The notes below the pieces were generated by a model. It made no database searches. It worked only from the letters and a program-made list of their open reading frames with translations, and was not told where the DNA came from. Below are positions 32,162 to 41,052 of a stretch of DNA of 64,000 bases, piece by piece (the first letter of the stretch is position 1; each line of letters begins with the position of its first letter). The position numbers and the translations under genes were made by a program. Origin of the DNA: Chryseobacterium sp. c4a (GTDB lineage Bacteria; Bacteroidota; Bacteroidia; Flavobacteriales; Weeksellaceae); assembly GCF_009900745.1 (NCBI RefSeq), contig NZ_WXVU01000015.1, forward strand, positions 62,001 to 126,000. The letters run 5' to 3'.

Positions 32162-33817
32162 TTATAATTTGGTAAACTTCTCTACCACTCGTCTTGAACC
32201 TTCATTGATATTCATGATATATTGCCCGGTAGGAAGATGAGAAATGGTAATTTTCTCTCCCGAAGAAACTGTACTTTTTATCACGGATCTTCCTTGCATA
32301 TTAATGATTTCAACATCTAATTTTTTATCTTCCGCACTCTGAACCGCTATATAATTGCTGGAAGGATTAGGATATATTTTTACTTCAAGTGCAGGGAGCG
32401 CTTTTGCAGAAACAGCAGATTTACTTTCCAATTGTAAAATAGCATTTCTCACATTCGGAAGCGGGCCTATTTTCTTATTAACATCAGTCCCTCCTTGTGG
32501 AATTCCTGTAGAAACCAATAGATTTTTCATGGCAGTTGGGCTTAAATATTGTCCCGTAGTCTGACGGTAAAAAGATTGTATAAGTACTGCCGCAGAAGCT
32601 ACAGTAGGAGTTGCAGAGCTTGTTCCACTGAAATAATTGTAAGTCCTGTTATTATCATTATCATATTTTGCATACGATCCATATCCTGCAGCCAGAACAC
32701 TGCTTCCCCAACCCTGTACATCCACTCTGCTTCCATAAGTACTGAAACTTTGTTTTGAGTGGGTAGTGTTAGGAGTTCCTGCACCTACAATGATGGCACC
32801 GCTGTTTCCTCTGGCTCTGTATGCCGCATAAAAAGGCTCATCAAGATCTTGATTCCCGTTACCTGCAGCAGCAATGATGATAATTCTCGAATCTGTAGCC
32901 GCTTTTGTAAGATCCCAGATCACACTATCATATTCGGCAGGACAATATTCACCGTTTTTGCCTCCGGTTTGCATTTCATACAAGATGATATCTCCGGCCT
33001 GAGAGGCATTGATGGATCTGCTGACTGCTGAAGCCCTGTTATATCCCACAGTAGTCCATTCCATATATCCTTTTATTTCTGATGCATTGTAAACCGCACC
33101 TGTAAGCCCAATATTATCTTTTATTGATCCTAAAATACTGACCACAGCAGTACCATGATCCCTATAATTATTCCCCGATAAACCCGAGTTAGGAGAATAT
33201 CCGGGCTCTAGTTGGATGGAATTCTGATTGGTCAGCATTTCATGAGTTTTATAGAATCCATATTCTACATCTCGAATACGGATGTTCTGCCCGGTGATTC
33301 CTCTTGACCATGCGTATTTTGCATTAATTCCCGGATTGTCATTCAGGTAAGTCTGCACATTTTCCAGATCCGGAGTTGCTACAAACATATTCACTAATGG
33401 TGGTTCAACCGGTGAGCTGCTCATCACAGAAACATATTCTATTTCAGGAAATTTTTCAAGAGTTTGAATAAGTCTCTGAAAAGTATCACTATTCTGAACA
33501 GGAACATCAGCTTTAAATATTCTTTTCAGCTTTTGAACAGATTCTCCGGAGTTTCCATTCATTTTACTGTTTTCCATCATTTCATTGATTTTTTTATCAC
33601 TGAAACCCAGATCATAAGTAAAGGAAATTCCATTCTCTCTGGCAAACCTTTCCAGTTCAGAATTTTTCTCAAATGCATTCTTGTCTGAAGCGATGCCCTT
33701 TGAAAAACATACATAGATTTGATCATTTTGATTACTGCTGCGAGCTGAAAGTTTTTGTCCAAAGGAAATAAAGCTGCAAAACACAAATACAGAAAGGAGT
33801 TTAATTCTTGTTTTCAT
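32162..33817 (-). CDS. S8 (subtilisin-family) serine protease with T9SS tail
   Basis: The 551-residue exported protease has a signal peptide (KTRIKLLSVFVFCSFISFG), a pro-region (about 25-170), and a catalytic domain with Asp in IRIRDVEYGF, His in RDHGTAVVSILG and Ser in SGTSSATPTVASA. The C-terminal tail (KIYPNPSSNYIAVQS, then HLPTGQYIMNI) is a type A T9SS sorting domain, so it is secreted or held at the surface. The start at 33817 is chosen over a longer frame because it begins the signal peptide. Confidence 0.93.
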   Translation of the reverse strand: MKTRIKLLSVFVFCSFISFGQKLSARSSNQNDQIYVCFSKGIASDKNAFEKNSELERFARENGISFTYDLGFSDKKINEMMENSKMNGNSGESVQKLKRIFKADVPVQNSDTFQRLIQTLEKFPEIEYVSVMSSSPVEPPLVNMFVATPDLENVQTYLNDNPGINAKYAWSRGITGQNIRIRDVEYGFYKTHEMLTNQNSIQLEPGYSPNSGLSGNNYRDHGTAVVSILGSIKDNIGLTGAVYNASEIKGYMEWTTVGYNRASAVSRSINASQAGDIILYEMQTGGKNGEYCPAEYDSVIWDLTKAATDSRIIIIAAAGNGNQDLDEPFYAAYRARGNSGAIIVGAGTPNTTHSKQSFSTYGSRVDVQGWGSSVLAAGYGSYAKYDNDNNRTYNYFSGTSSATPTVASAAVLIQSFYRQTTGQYLSPTAMKNLLVSTGIPQGGTDVNKKIGPLPNVRNAILQLESKSAVSAKALPALEVKIYPNPSSNYIAVQSAEDKKLDVEIINMQGRSVIKSTVSSGEKITISHLPTGQYIMNINEGSRRVVEKFTKL

Positions 33818-34053
33818 ATTATTTTTATTAAATGGTTGTGAATTGTTTTGTATAATATCAAAAATAATAATAAAATGAAAACAAATCACGTTTTTGTGAA
33901 TTTATTTTTTAATCAAACTCTTTTGTCTTTATATAAAGGATTTGTAACTATTTTTATAAAAAATCCCTCTCAGTTTGCTGAAAAGGATTTTTTGCTTTTA
34001 GATAGCCTGAATAGGTTCTTTTTGTTCATCACTTTGGATATCAATTGAAGGAC
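33818..34053. other. Intergenic region with terminator-like hairpin
   Basis: This AT-rich region lies upstream of the subtilase gene on the other strand. AAAAATCC and GGATTTTT (about 33958-33993, with TCAG/CTGA inside) form a hairpin resembling the terminator at 32089. It may be left over from the decayed lipoprotein paralog. No coding frame is convincing. Confidence 0.5.
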
Positions 34054-34221
34054 GTTTAAAACCATTAAAATAGATGTTTCATTCAGCGGAACAGGAGAGA
34101 GGCTGATCGCATCCCGCTCTAACATCTCTACCAATTCATCCAGTATGAGTTGAAGAACCAGACTTCTTCAGACATGAATATTAAAGTAGCTCTTAATTTC
34201 AGCAGCGTTCCTGCGAAATAA
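34054..34221 (+). pseudogene. Remnant of a lipoprotein gene paralogous to 31552-32064
   Basis: This 168-base stretch aligns with the last 244 bases of the intact gene (31821-32064). It keeps the reading frame for about 33 codons (FKTIKIDVSFSGTGERLIAS onwards). It then has a 76-base deletion at an ATGA microhomology that creates an immediate stop, followed by the homologous last 24 codons. The 5' two-thirds of the gene, including the signal peptide, is absent. By hand comparison nearly all differences are synonymous (about 19 against 2), so the copy was a selected gene until recently. Confidence 0.85.
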
Positions 34222-34244
34222 TTGTTCTAAAAAAGATATTGAAA

Positions 34245-34275
34245 AAACGTCTTTCAGCTGAGGTGAAAGACGTTT
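34245..34275 (-). terminator. Rho-independent terminator of the beta-lactamase-family gene
   Basis: AAACGTCTTTC (34245-34255) and GAAAGACGTTT (34265-34275) form an 11-bp stem. On the - strand it is followed by TTTTTTC, as expected for the gene ending at 34282. Confidence 0.8.
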
Positions 34276-34281
34276 GTAATT

Positions 34282-35439
34282 TTAATCAATATATTTCAAT
34301 TGAAGCAGTATTCTTCTAATGTGCCCGGTAATGAATTGATTATTATTGGTAAGCCAGATAATGGATATGTTTTTCTCAGGAATCATTAGTAAATGAGATT
34401 TAAAACCGCCTTGATCTCCTGCATGTTCTATTACTTTGACATGTTCCTCTGTTTTTATACCTGAATAAAAACCATTGTGAACAAACCATGTCCCGGTATG
34501 ATCAGCTGCTTTCTCACTACTCCAGTTTATAGGATTATAGACTGTTTCAGATTCTTTAATAATGGCACAGCTTGTAAATTTACACTCCTGAATTGCTGAA
34601 ATGTATTTTTTTAAATCCTCAACAGAGCTCCATACTCCTCCGTTACCAGCAGCTGCAAATGTCGGATACTCACCATAATCATATTCCTGATATACTTTAT
34701 CCCTAAGGATATAGCCATGAGCTACATTTTTATCAGGGAAATTGCCATCCGTTATTGTGCTGCTACTCATTCCGGAAGGCTTGAATATATTTTCTGCAAT
34801 AAAATGCTGCCATTTCATATAGCCTGCTTTTTCAATAACCAATGCTAATCCGTTATAAGCAGGATTGGAATAATTAAATTTACTTCCTGGTTCAAACTCT
34901 AAGGAATCAGTCTGTTTTAAAGGACTGAAATTTTCTTCATCTTTTGCCGTAAGATAATAAATACTATCTTTTTCAACATGTCTAAGATCTGGAAGACCTG
35001 AAGTATGTGTAAGAAGATGATGGAGCTTAACGGCATTTGCTATTTTTTTAACTTTAAAATCCGGAAAAAATTTTAAAAGATTGTCATTGACGGAAAGTTT
35101 ATTTCTTTTTTGGAGTATTAAAATACCGTAAGAAACAAAGGTCTTGGAAATAGAGCCTAGGTTTGAAACCGTTTTGGTTGTAAACTTTTCCTTTGTTTTA
35201 AGGTCTGCAAGACCAAATGAGTTTTCATATAGCGTTTTACCTCCCTGCTGTATCAATATACTGCCTCCAGGCTCGTTTGCATTAAAAATATTTGAAAAAG
35301 CAGAGTCCAGTTTGGTTTTTAAAAGTTCATCGCGGCTTTGGCCAAGATAAAATCCTGTACTAAAGAAGAATAAGAATAAAAATTTTAACGGACGGCTTGA
35401 GGAAAAAAATATTGTTTTGGGGATAATTTTTGTTTTCAT
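34282..35439 (-). CDS. Serine hydrolase of the beta-lactamase / class C esterase family
   Basis: The 385-residue exported protein has an N-terminal hydrophobic segment (about 13-33, FLFLFFFSTGFYLG) and then the penicillin-binding-protein-like fold: SxxK in SISKTF, YxN in FNYSNPAYNGLA, and HAGDQGG in the position of the third motif. Such proteins act as esterases, D-aminopeptidases or peptidases more often than as true beta-lactamases. The substrate is unknown. It is monocistronic with its own terminator. Confidence 0.87.
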   Translation of the reverse strand: MKTKIIPKTIFFSSSRPLKFLFLFFFSTGFYLGQSRDELLKTKLDSAFSNIFNANEPGGSILIQQGGKTLYENSFGLADLKTKEKFTTKTVSNLGSISKTFVSYGILILQKRNKLSVNDNLLKFFPDFKVKKIANAVKLHHLLTHTSGLPDLRHVEKDSIYYLTAKDEENFSPLKQTDSLEFEPGSKFNYSNPAYNGLALVIEKAGYMKWQHFIAENIFKPSGMSSSTITDGNFPDKNVAHGYILRDKVYQEYDYGEYPTFAAAGNGGVWSSVEDLKKYISAIQECKFTSCAIIKESETVYNPINWSSEKAADHTGTWFVHNGFYSGIKTEEHVKVIEHAGDQGGFKSHLLMIPEKNISIIWLTNNNQFITGHIRRILLQLKYID

Positions 35440-35514
35440 TTTCTCTTAGGTATTAGTACTGCTTACGATCAGGTAGATTCCCAATCCTAATCCTATAAAA
35501 TCTGATGTTAATTA

Positions 35515-35964
35515 TTAGCTTTTTGTAATAGAGTCCATAACGATGGTTACGGGCCCGTCATTGATTAATGAAACTTTCATATCAGCTCCGAAAATACCAC
35601 TTTCAGTTTTCAATCCTGATTTTGCGATTTCTTCTTTAAAATAATCAAATAGAGGAATAGCTTTATCCGGTTTAGCTGCTTTGATGAAAGAAGGACGGTT
35701 ACCTTTTTTATAATCAGCAATCAGGGTAAACTGGCTGATGCACAAGATCTCTCCGGAGATATCCTTTACCGAAAGATTGAGTTTATCATCTTCATCACCA
35801 AAGATTCTTAGATTGAGTATTTTTTGTACCAGCCAATCTGCATCTGTTTTCTCATCATTCTCATCAATGCCTACCAGCAGCATTAAACCTTTTCCTATTT
35901 CTCCTACTATTTTTCCGTCTACTTTTACATGGGCTTCAGAGACTCTTTGTATAACGATCTTCAT
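35515..35964 (-). CDS. dtd: D-aminoacyl-tRNA deacylase
   Basis: This 149-residue enzyme hydrolyses D-amino acids mischarged on tRNA. Family motifs are clear: MKIVIQRVSEAHVKVDG, CISQFTLIADYKKGNRPSF (SQF catalytic loop region) and the C-terminal GADMKVSLINDGPVTIVMDS (NxGP motif). Normal length. It follows the Rieske-like lipoprotein gene by 5 bases on the same strand. Confidence 0.95.
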   Translation of the reverse strand: MKIVIQRVSEAHVKVDGKIVGEIGKGLMLLVGIDENDEKTDADWLVQKILNLRIFGDEDDKLNLSVKDISGEILCISQFTLIADYKKGNRPSFIKAAKPDKAIPLFDYFKEEIAKSGLKTESGIFGADMKVSLINDGPVTIVMDSITKS

Positions 35965-35969
35965 AATAA

Positions 35970-36413
35970 TTAATAATTATAAACTGTAATTGAATTTGTA
36001 GCAGGATCTACTTGGCAAAAATAAGTTTTGAGTGGTAGAGGAGAGACTGCTACAGGTTCCCCAGTTAGTATATTCCATTTTGCATTGTCCTTTGGACAAG
36101 TAACTAGAGGATAATCGACTTTTAAGGTTGTATTTAAATCTGGACAGATATGTGGTGCGTTGCGATCATAAGCTTTATAGGTATTAATCCCAGCCTTTAC
36201 TACAATGAGGCCACGCGTCCCCGCTCCTTGTATATCTACGTAAGTCCATTGTTTAATTGTAAGGTCATTGTAATTATTTGGTAGTAGAGTAACATTAATA
36301 GGAACATTAGGAAAGCAGTTCACAGTATCTTCTCTTCTTCCACATGAGTTTATGGATAATGTACTGAAAACCAATAAAATGAAAATAGATAGTATCGAAA
36401 AAGTTTTTTTCAT
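35970..36413 (-). CDS. Lipoprotein with a degenerate Rieske-like domain
   Basis: The 147-residue protein has a lipoprotein signal (STLSINSCG, Cys near 24). The rest follows the outline of a Rieske fold: AYDRNAPHICPDL, then VTCPKDNAKWNILTGEPV and PLPLKTYFCQVD. In a true 2Fe-2S Rieske site each loop has Cys-x-His or Cys-x2-His; here the histidine positions read as Asp, so a normal cluster is unlikely. The assignment is inference from layout. It is encoded directly upstream of dtd. Confidence 0.6.
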   Translation of the reverse strand: MKKTFSILSIFILLVFSTLSINSCGRREDTVNCFPNVPINVTLLPNNYNDLTIKQWTYVDIQGAGTRGLIVVKAGINTYKAYDRNAPHICPDLNTTLKVDYPLVTCPKDNAKWNILTGEPVAVSPLPLKTYFCQVDPATNSITVYNY

Positions 36414-36430
36414 TTCAATTTAAATTTTTA

Positions 36431-36438
36431 TATATTTG
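36431..36438 (+). promoter_or_regulatory. -7 promoter box upstream of greA
   Basis: TATATTTG is a perfect TAnnTTTG match, 85 bases before the greA start. A small hairpin (TCCG/CGGA, 36473-36488) followed by a T-run lies in the leader and might attenuate transcription. Confidence 0.45.
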
Positions 36439-36523
36439 TAAAAATTAAACGATTATAACACGTAAAACATTGTCCGGCAAATGTCGGATTATTTTTTTAT
36501 ACTAAAACTAAATTTTGAAAATT

Positions 36524-36994
36524 ATGGCAAGCTATGTAACAAAGGAGGGCCTTGAGAAAATGAAAGCTGAGCTGGAACAGTTGGAAACTGTGGAAAGACC
36601 AAAAATTACTCAGCAGATCGCAGAAGCTAGAGACAAAGGAGATTTGTCTGAAAATGCAGAATATGATGCGGCTAAAGAGGCTCAAGGGATGCTTGAAATG
36701 AGAATTTCTAAGCTGAAAGATGTTATCTCAACTTCTAAAATTATAGACGAAAGCCAATTAGATACTTCAAAAGTTTCTATCTTAACTACAGTGAAGCTTA
36801 AGAATAATGCAACGAAGCAGGAGCAGGTATTTACATTGGTACCAGATAACGAAAGCGACCTTAAATCAGGAAAGATCTCTGTAAATACTCCTATTGCTAA
36901 AGGATTACTAGGTAAAGTTAAAGGCGAAACCGCTGAAATTACTTTGCCAAACGGAAACAAACTTTCTTTTGAAGTATTAGACATTTCTCTATAG
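36524..36994 (+). CDS. greA: Transcription elongation factor GreA
   Basis: GreA rescues backtracked RNA polymerase by stimulating transcript cleavage. The 156-residue protein has the N-terminal coiled coil with the acidic tip (ARDKGDLSENAEYDAAKEAQ) and the C-terminal FKBP-like domain (ISVNTPIAKGLLGKVKGETA). Start ATG 36524 gives MASYVTKEGLEKM; an upstream ATG at 36515 would add three residues. The HIT-family gene follows by 57 bases. Confidence 0.96.
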   Translation: MASYVTKEGLEKMKAELEQLETVERPKITQQIAEARDKGDLSENAEYDAAKEAQGMLEMRISKLKDVISTSKIIDESQLDTSKVSILTTVKLKNNATKQEQVFTLVPDNESDLKSGKISVNTPIAKGLLGKVKGETAEITLPNGNKLSFEVLDISL

Positions 36995-37051
36995 TCTGAT
37001 ACCCCCTTTCATTTCTAAACTTCTAGTATTTAATCTCTAACTTTTATAAAA

Positions 37052-37441
37052 ATGAGCACTATATTCACAAAAATCATCAATGGCGAAATTCCCTCTTATA
37101 AAATCGCTGAGGACGAAAATTTTATCGCATTCCTCGACGCAATGCCTTTGGTGAAAGGACATACTTTAGTAGTTCCGAAAAAAGAAGTGGATTTGATTTT
37201 TGATCTTGAAAGTGAAGAATACAAAAACCTTTGGGGATTTGCCCAAGAGGTAGCCAAGAAGATCAAAACTGCAATTCCATGTGTAAGAGTAGGAGTAGCG
37301 GTTGTAGGACTTGAAGTTCCTCATGCACATATTCATCTTATTCCTTTAAATAAAATGGAAGACATGAATTTCAGAAATGAAAGACTAAAATTAACGAACG
37401 AAGAATATACAGAGATTCAAAACTCAATTATTAATTCTTAA
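37052..37441 (+). CDS. HIT-family protein (histidine triad nucleotide hydrolase)
   Basis: The 129-residue protein has the family start TIFTKIINGEIPSYKIAEDE and the histidine triad HAHIHLIPL. HIT proteins cleave nucleoside phosphoramidates and related adenylates. It lies between greA and clpX and ends in a strong terminator. Confidence 0.94.
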   Translation: MSTIFTKIINGEIPSYKIAEDENFIAFLDAMPLVKGHTLVVPKKEVDLIFDLESEEYKNLWGFAQEVAKKIKTAIPCVRVGVAVVGLEVPHAHIHLIPLNKMEDMNFRNERLKLTNEEYTEIQNSIINS

Positions 37442-37447
37442 CACACA

Positions 37448-37485
37448 GAAAATCGTAAAAAAGTAATTTTTTACGATTTTCTTTA
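37448..37485 (+). terminator. Rho-independent terminator after the HIT gene
   Basis: GAAAATCGTAAAAAA (37448-37462) and TTTTTTACGATTTTC (37467-37481) form a perfect 15-bp stem with a GTAA loop, 6 bases after the stop. Confidence 0.8.
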
Positions 37486-37507
37486 ACATATACATATATT
37501 ATATAAT

Positions 37508-38695
37508 ATGAATCCAAACCAATGTTCTTTCTGCGGAAGAAAAAGAAATGAAGTACAGATGTTGATTTCTGGGCAGAACGGTTTTATTTGTGAAAATTGT
37601 ATAGAGCAGGCACACGTAATCGTGAAAGACAGTGCTTCTAAGGCAGGATATTCTCCTGCAGATAATATGGAAGATCTTAAAAAACCGAAAGAGATCAAAG
37701 TATTCCTGGATCAATATGTCATCGGGCAGGATCAGGCAAAAAAACAGCTTTCTATCGCAGTATATAACCATTATAAAAGATTACTTCATGCTCAGGACGA
37801 AAACAGAGAAGTAGAGCTTGAAAAGTCAAATATTATTATGATAGGGGAGACCGGTACAGGAAAAACCCTATTGGCAAAAACCATTGCAAGAGAACTTAAT
37901 GTTCCTTTCTGTATTGTAGATGCTACTATTTTAACGGAAGCAGGATATGTAGGAGAAGATGTTGAAAGCATCCTTTCAAGACTCTTGATGGTAGCAGACT
38001 ATGATGTGGAAAAAGCTGAAAAAGGAATTGTCTTTATTGATGAGATTGATAAGATTGCAAGAAAATCAGACAATCCAAGTATTACAAGAGATGTATCCGG
38101 TGAAGGAGTACAGCAGGGGTTATTGAAACTGTTGGAGGGAAGCATTGTTAACGTACCACCACAAGGAGGAAGAAAACATCCTGATCAAAAGTATATTCAG
38201 GTGAATACTCAGAATATTCTGTTTATTGCAGGAGGCGCTTTTGATGGAATCAAGGAAATCATCGAAAGAAGAATGAATAAGCAGGCTATTGGTTTTAGTT
38301 CTGAAAAAATCAATAAGACGGATGAAGAGGAATATGTATTAACAAATATTAATGCAATTGATTTAAGATCATTCGGATTAATTCCCGAACTTTTAGGAAG
38401 ATTTCCAATCATCACTTACCTCGATAAACTCACAAAAGAGACGCTGGTAAGAATTATGAAGGAACCTAAAAACTCAATTGTGAATCAATTTGTGGAGCTC
38501 TTCAAAATGGATGGCACGAATTTGGTAATTACAGACGGGGCAATCGAAAAAATTGTAGAGGAAACTATTGAAAAAGGGTTAGGAGCAAGAGGTCTTAGAG
38601 GTACCACAGAGAAGGTCTTGGAAGACTATATGTTTTCAATCGGAGAGGAAAAAGAGATTGTCTTAACGGAAGATAATATTTTGATTAATAGATAA
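37508..38695 (+). CDS. clpX: ATP-dependent Clp protease ATP-binding subunit ClpX
   Basis: ClpX unfolds substrates and feeds them to ClpP. The 395-residue protein has the N-terminal zinc-binding domain (CSFCGRKRNEV and CENCIEQA), Walker A GETGTGKTLLAK, Walker B GIVFIDEIDKI, sensor and pore-loop regions (TEAGYVGEDVE) and the C-terminal AAA lid (GLGARGLRGTTEKVLEDYMF). It is slightly shorter than E. coli ClpX (424) but complete. No clpP is adjacent. Confidence 0.97.
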   Translation: MNPNQCSFCGRKRNEVQMLISGQNGFICENCIEQAHVIVKDSASKAGYSPADNMEDLKKPKEIKVFLDQYVIGQDQAKKQLSIAVYNHYKRLLHAQDENREVELEKSNIIMIGETGTGKTLLAKTIARELNVPFCIVDATILTEAGYVGEDVESILSRLLMVADYDVEKAEKGIVFIDEIDKIARKSDNPSITRDVSGEGVQQGLLKLLEGSIVNVPPQGGRKHPDQKYIQVNTQNILFIAGGAFDGIKEIIERRMNKQAIGFSSEKINKTDEEEYVLTNINAIDLRSFGLIPELLGRFPIITYLDKLTKETLVRIMKEPKNSIVNQFVELFKMDGTNLVITDGAIEKIVEETIEKGLGARGLRGTTEKVLEDYMFSIGEEKEIVLTEDNILINR

Positions 38696-38723
38696 AAAGT
38701 TTTTTTTTTAAAGAAAAAAATAA

Positions 38724-38731
38724 TACCTTTG
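38724..38731 (+). promoter_or_regulatory. -7 promoter box of the T9SS protein gene
   Basis: TACCTTTG matches TAnnTTTG 39 bases before the ATG at 38770. It lies right after clpX and a poly-T/poly-A tract, so the following gene has its own promoter. Confidence 0.5.
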
Positions 38732-38769
38732 CGGGTGAAGATTGTATTAACACACAAATAATTTATACA

Positions 38770-40758
38770 ATGAGAAAAAGTTTATTTGCTATAGGTCTTT
38801 TAGCAATCAGTTATTCTGTTCAGGCGCAGATATTATGTCATGTAGACACTGGTGCTAATATGTATGTGAGCGAAGGCACCCTAGTATATAGTGGTGGTGG
38901 TGTACAGACAAAAGATACTGGTGTTCTGGATGTACATGGAAATGTCATGATTGTAGGATCAGGTACAGATGCTTTTAAAACAATTGATGCATTAGGTGCG
39001 GATAAAACCACCAGTGGAGATAATATTGTTTTAAGGCTAAATACCCCTGCTACTTATGCCGCTTCTACGTACGGTCAATTGTACATTAATGGACTTACTC
39101 AGTCCAACATTACAGGTATTGTAACTAAAGAATACCTGACAGACAAACAAGGTAACGGCAATTATTTCCAACAAATTGCACTTCCTTTCTACGGTAAAGC
39201 TTACAATACATTATCAACTGAATTAGGTAAAACATTCGGTACTGTAAGGAATATTCAGAATCCTGGTAATGTAAACAATGATCTTATTTTGCAATGGAAT
39301 AATACCCAGGCTAAATCTGATCATGTTACTGATTTGTCAAGCACAACCAGTAATGGCCCGGCTTATTATATGTTAGGTTCTAGAAATAACAACCTAAATC
39401 TTAATACGCCTGTATCAGGTTCAGTGAATAAGATAACTGGTAGACCATACGCTACCTTTGCTCCTGTGAATTTACAAAACGGAGGAAATGTATATTTCGG
39501 CCCAGGTGGTAACGCAGCAAACAGTTATGGTGAAGCTTATAACTCTTATCTTCAGGATCAGTTTGATCTTCCTAACGGAGAATGGAACACAACTTATGGT
39601 AAGAATATTTACCAGTTTGGTAACCCGTTCCTTACAAACCTGGATCTTTCTAAGATTGGTTATATTGAAGGAGGAACCATTACGGACGGTAATAACGTTT
39701 CCAATATCATGGGGATTGAGTATACATCAGGTTCAGTGGTAACACAGCCTAATGGGTATACTTTTACTACAGGTGCATTAAAGCAGACTTTTAATTTAGA
39801 TGGAACTCCTGTTGGAGATATTGGATTAATTATTAAACCAATGCAGCCATTTATTATTAAGCTTAGAAATAATAGTGCTCAAACGTTGGATTTCAGTACC
39901 CTTAGAAGATTTAAGGATGTAGTGAGAGCTGATGGAACAGACTATAATGTAAATGCTGCTAAAGTAGCTGGTAAAGCTAATAAATCCATTGGAGCAAGTG
40001 TGAAGCAATTAGGGGTTATCGGTCTTGATGCTAATGGTAATGAGCTTGGAAGAGCTTATTATGTAGTTTCTGCTACAGCCACTACAGGTCACCAGACTTC
40101 TATTGCCACTACAGTACAAGCTGCCGCTAGTAGCAGTAACCTTATTGGTACTTTTGAAGAGTTACCAACTGGAGGTTATGACCCGAATTATAATGCAAAA
40201 TATTGGCTATATATCAACGAAGCTAATGAAAAAGATTTCTTAGGAAAAGATTTATTACTTTGGAATTTTGATTTTAGTAAGCCGGATAAAAAAATAGTTT
40301 CTTATAAATTTGAAATCAGAGAGAATGCAGAAATGATTCCTGCTGGAACACACAAGTTGTCTTCAGGAGTAGGATTTTTCTATAAAGCATCTAATGGTTC
40401 TGTACAAGAAGCAAAACAAGGAGATGTAATTCCTGTAAGCTCTAAATCTTATAATTTATATTATGGAGAGCCTAGTAAAGGAACTCTTGCAACTAAGGAA
40501 ACTGCAGCTACAACACTTTCCAGAACAACAGTTGTATACAATCCTGCAATCAGTAATTATATCGTTAGATTTGATCCAGATTGGAAAAAAGCAGATATTG
40601 AAGTTTATGATATGAGTGGTAAACTTATCATCTCTAAGAAAACTGTTGATACATCTAAGGATTTCGTAATTGAACTTGATGGTTCTGTTAAGAGTTCTTA
40701 CATTGTAAAAGTTGTTTCGGATAAAGGAGTAATAGTTAACACCAAAATCTTAAAATAA
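38770..40758 (+). CDS. Large T9SS-type surface or secreted protein
   Basis: The 662-residue protein has a signal peptide (RKSLFAIGLLAISYSVQAQ) and a long beta-rich body rich in Asn, Thr and Gly. Its C-terminal about 75 residues (VRFDPDWKKADIEVYDMSGK, then SSYIVKVVSDKGVIVNTKIL) resemble a T9SS sorting domain. The VQTKDTGVLDVHGNVMIVG region suggests an adhesin-like or filamentous beta structure. The function is unknown. A small gene follows by 8 bases, so they are co-transcribed. Confidence 0.75.
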   Translation: MRKSLFAIGLLAISYSVQAQILCHVDTGANMYVSEGTLVYSGGGVQTKDTGVLDVHGNVMIVGSGTDAFKTIDALGADKTTSGDNIVLRLNTPATYAASTYGQLYINGLTQSNITGIVTKEYLTDKQGNGNYFQQIALPFYGKAYNTLSTELGKTFGTVRNIQNPGNVNNDLILQWNNTQAKSDHVTDLSSTTSNGPAYYMLGSRNNNLNLNTPVSGSVNKITGRPYATFAPVNLQNGGNVYFGPGGNAANSYGEAYNSYLQDQFDLPNGEWNTTYGKNIYQFGNPFLTNLDLSKIGYIEGGTITDGNNVSNIMGIEYTSGSVVTQPNGYTFTTGALKQTFNLDGTPVGDIGLIIKPMQPFIIKLRNNSAQTLDFSTLRRFKDVVRADGTDYNVNAAKVAGKANKSIGASVKQLGVIGLDANGNELGRAYYVVSATATTGHQTSIATTVQAAASSSNLIGTFEELPTGGYDPNYNAKYWLYINEANEKDFLGKDLLLWNFDFSKPDKKIVSYKFEIRENAEMIPAGTHKLSSGVGFFYKASNGSVQEAKQGDVIPVSSKSYNLYYGEPSKGTLATKETAATTLSRTTVVYNPAISNYIVRFDPDWKKADIEVYDMSGKLIISKKTVDTSKDFVIELDGSVKSSYIVKVVSDKGVIVNTKILK

Positions 40759-40766
40759 AAATTAAT

Positions 40767-40991
40767 ATGAAAACGATAAATAAACTAGTATTTGCCTTGT
40801 TTTTCTTTACCACAATATTGATAAGTGCAGATCCAGATGATATGCCAGTTCCCGGAGGTGGAGGAACAGGAGGTCACGGAACAGGAGGAGCTCCATCAGC
40901 ACCAATTGATATGTATGTATATTTACTGGCTGTGGTAGCTATTGCGTTCATCGCATTTTATACAAAGAAGTATAAAAACATAAAAGCATAA
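40767..40991 (+). CDS. Small signal-peptide/transmembrane protein with Gly-rich linker
   Basis: The 74-residue protein has an N-terminal signal (about 1-21), a PVPGGGGTGGHGTGG linker, then SAPIDMYVYLLAVVAIAFIA (one membrane helix) and a basic tail. Such small proteins often follow T9SS cargo genes in flavobacteria, in my recollection. The function is unknown. It lies 8 bases after the T9SS-type gene and before a terminator. Confidence 0.75.
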   Translation: MKTINKLVFALFFFTTILISADPDDMPVPGGGGTGGHGTGGAPSAPIDMYVYLLAVVAIAFIAFYTKKYKNIKA

Positions 40992-41012
40992 AATTTTATT
41001 AAAATAATAGTA

Positions 41013-41042
41013 AACTCTCTGATTAATCAGAGAGTTTTTTTA
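41013..41042 (+). terminator. Rho-independent terminator
   Basis: AACTCTCTGATT and AATCAGAGAGTT (41013-41036) form a palindrome whose central bases make the loop. Seven T residues follow. Confidence 0.85.
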
Positions 41043-41052
41043 TTTTTACTCT

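Noticed and set aside
33848..34048. 66-residue + strand open frame upstream of the subtilase gene
   Set aside because: It is Phe/Leu/Asn-rich in AT-rich DNA, runs through a terminator-like hairpin and shows no recognisable motif.
34282..35439. True beta-lactamase resistance gene
   Set aside because: Motifs fit the broad class C esterase/peptidase group. The third motif is HAGDQGG rather than KTG, and such proteins are usually not resistance enzymes.
36473..36495. Transcription terminator or riboswitch in the greA leader
   Set aside because: The TCCG/CGGA stem has only 4 bp; although a T-run follows, it is too weak to call alone.
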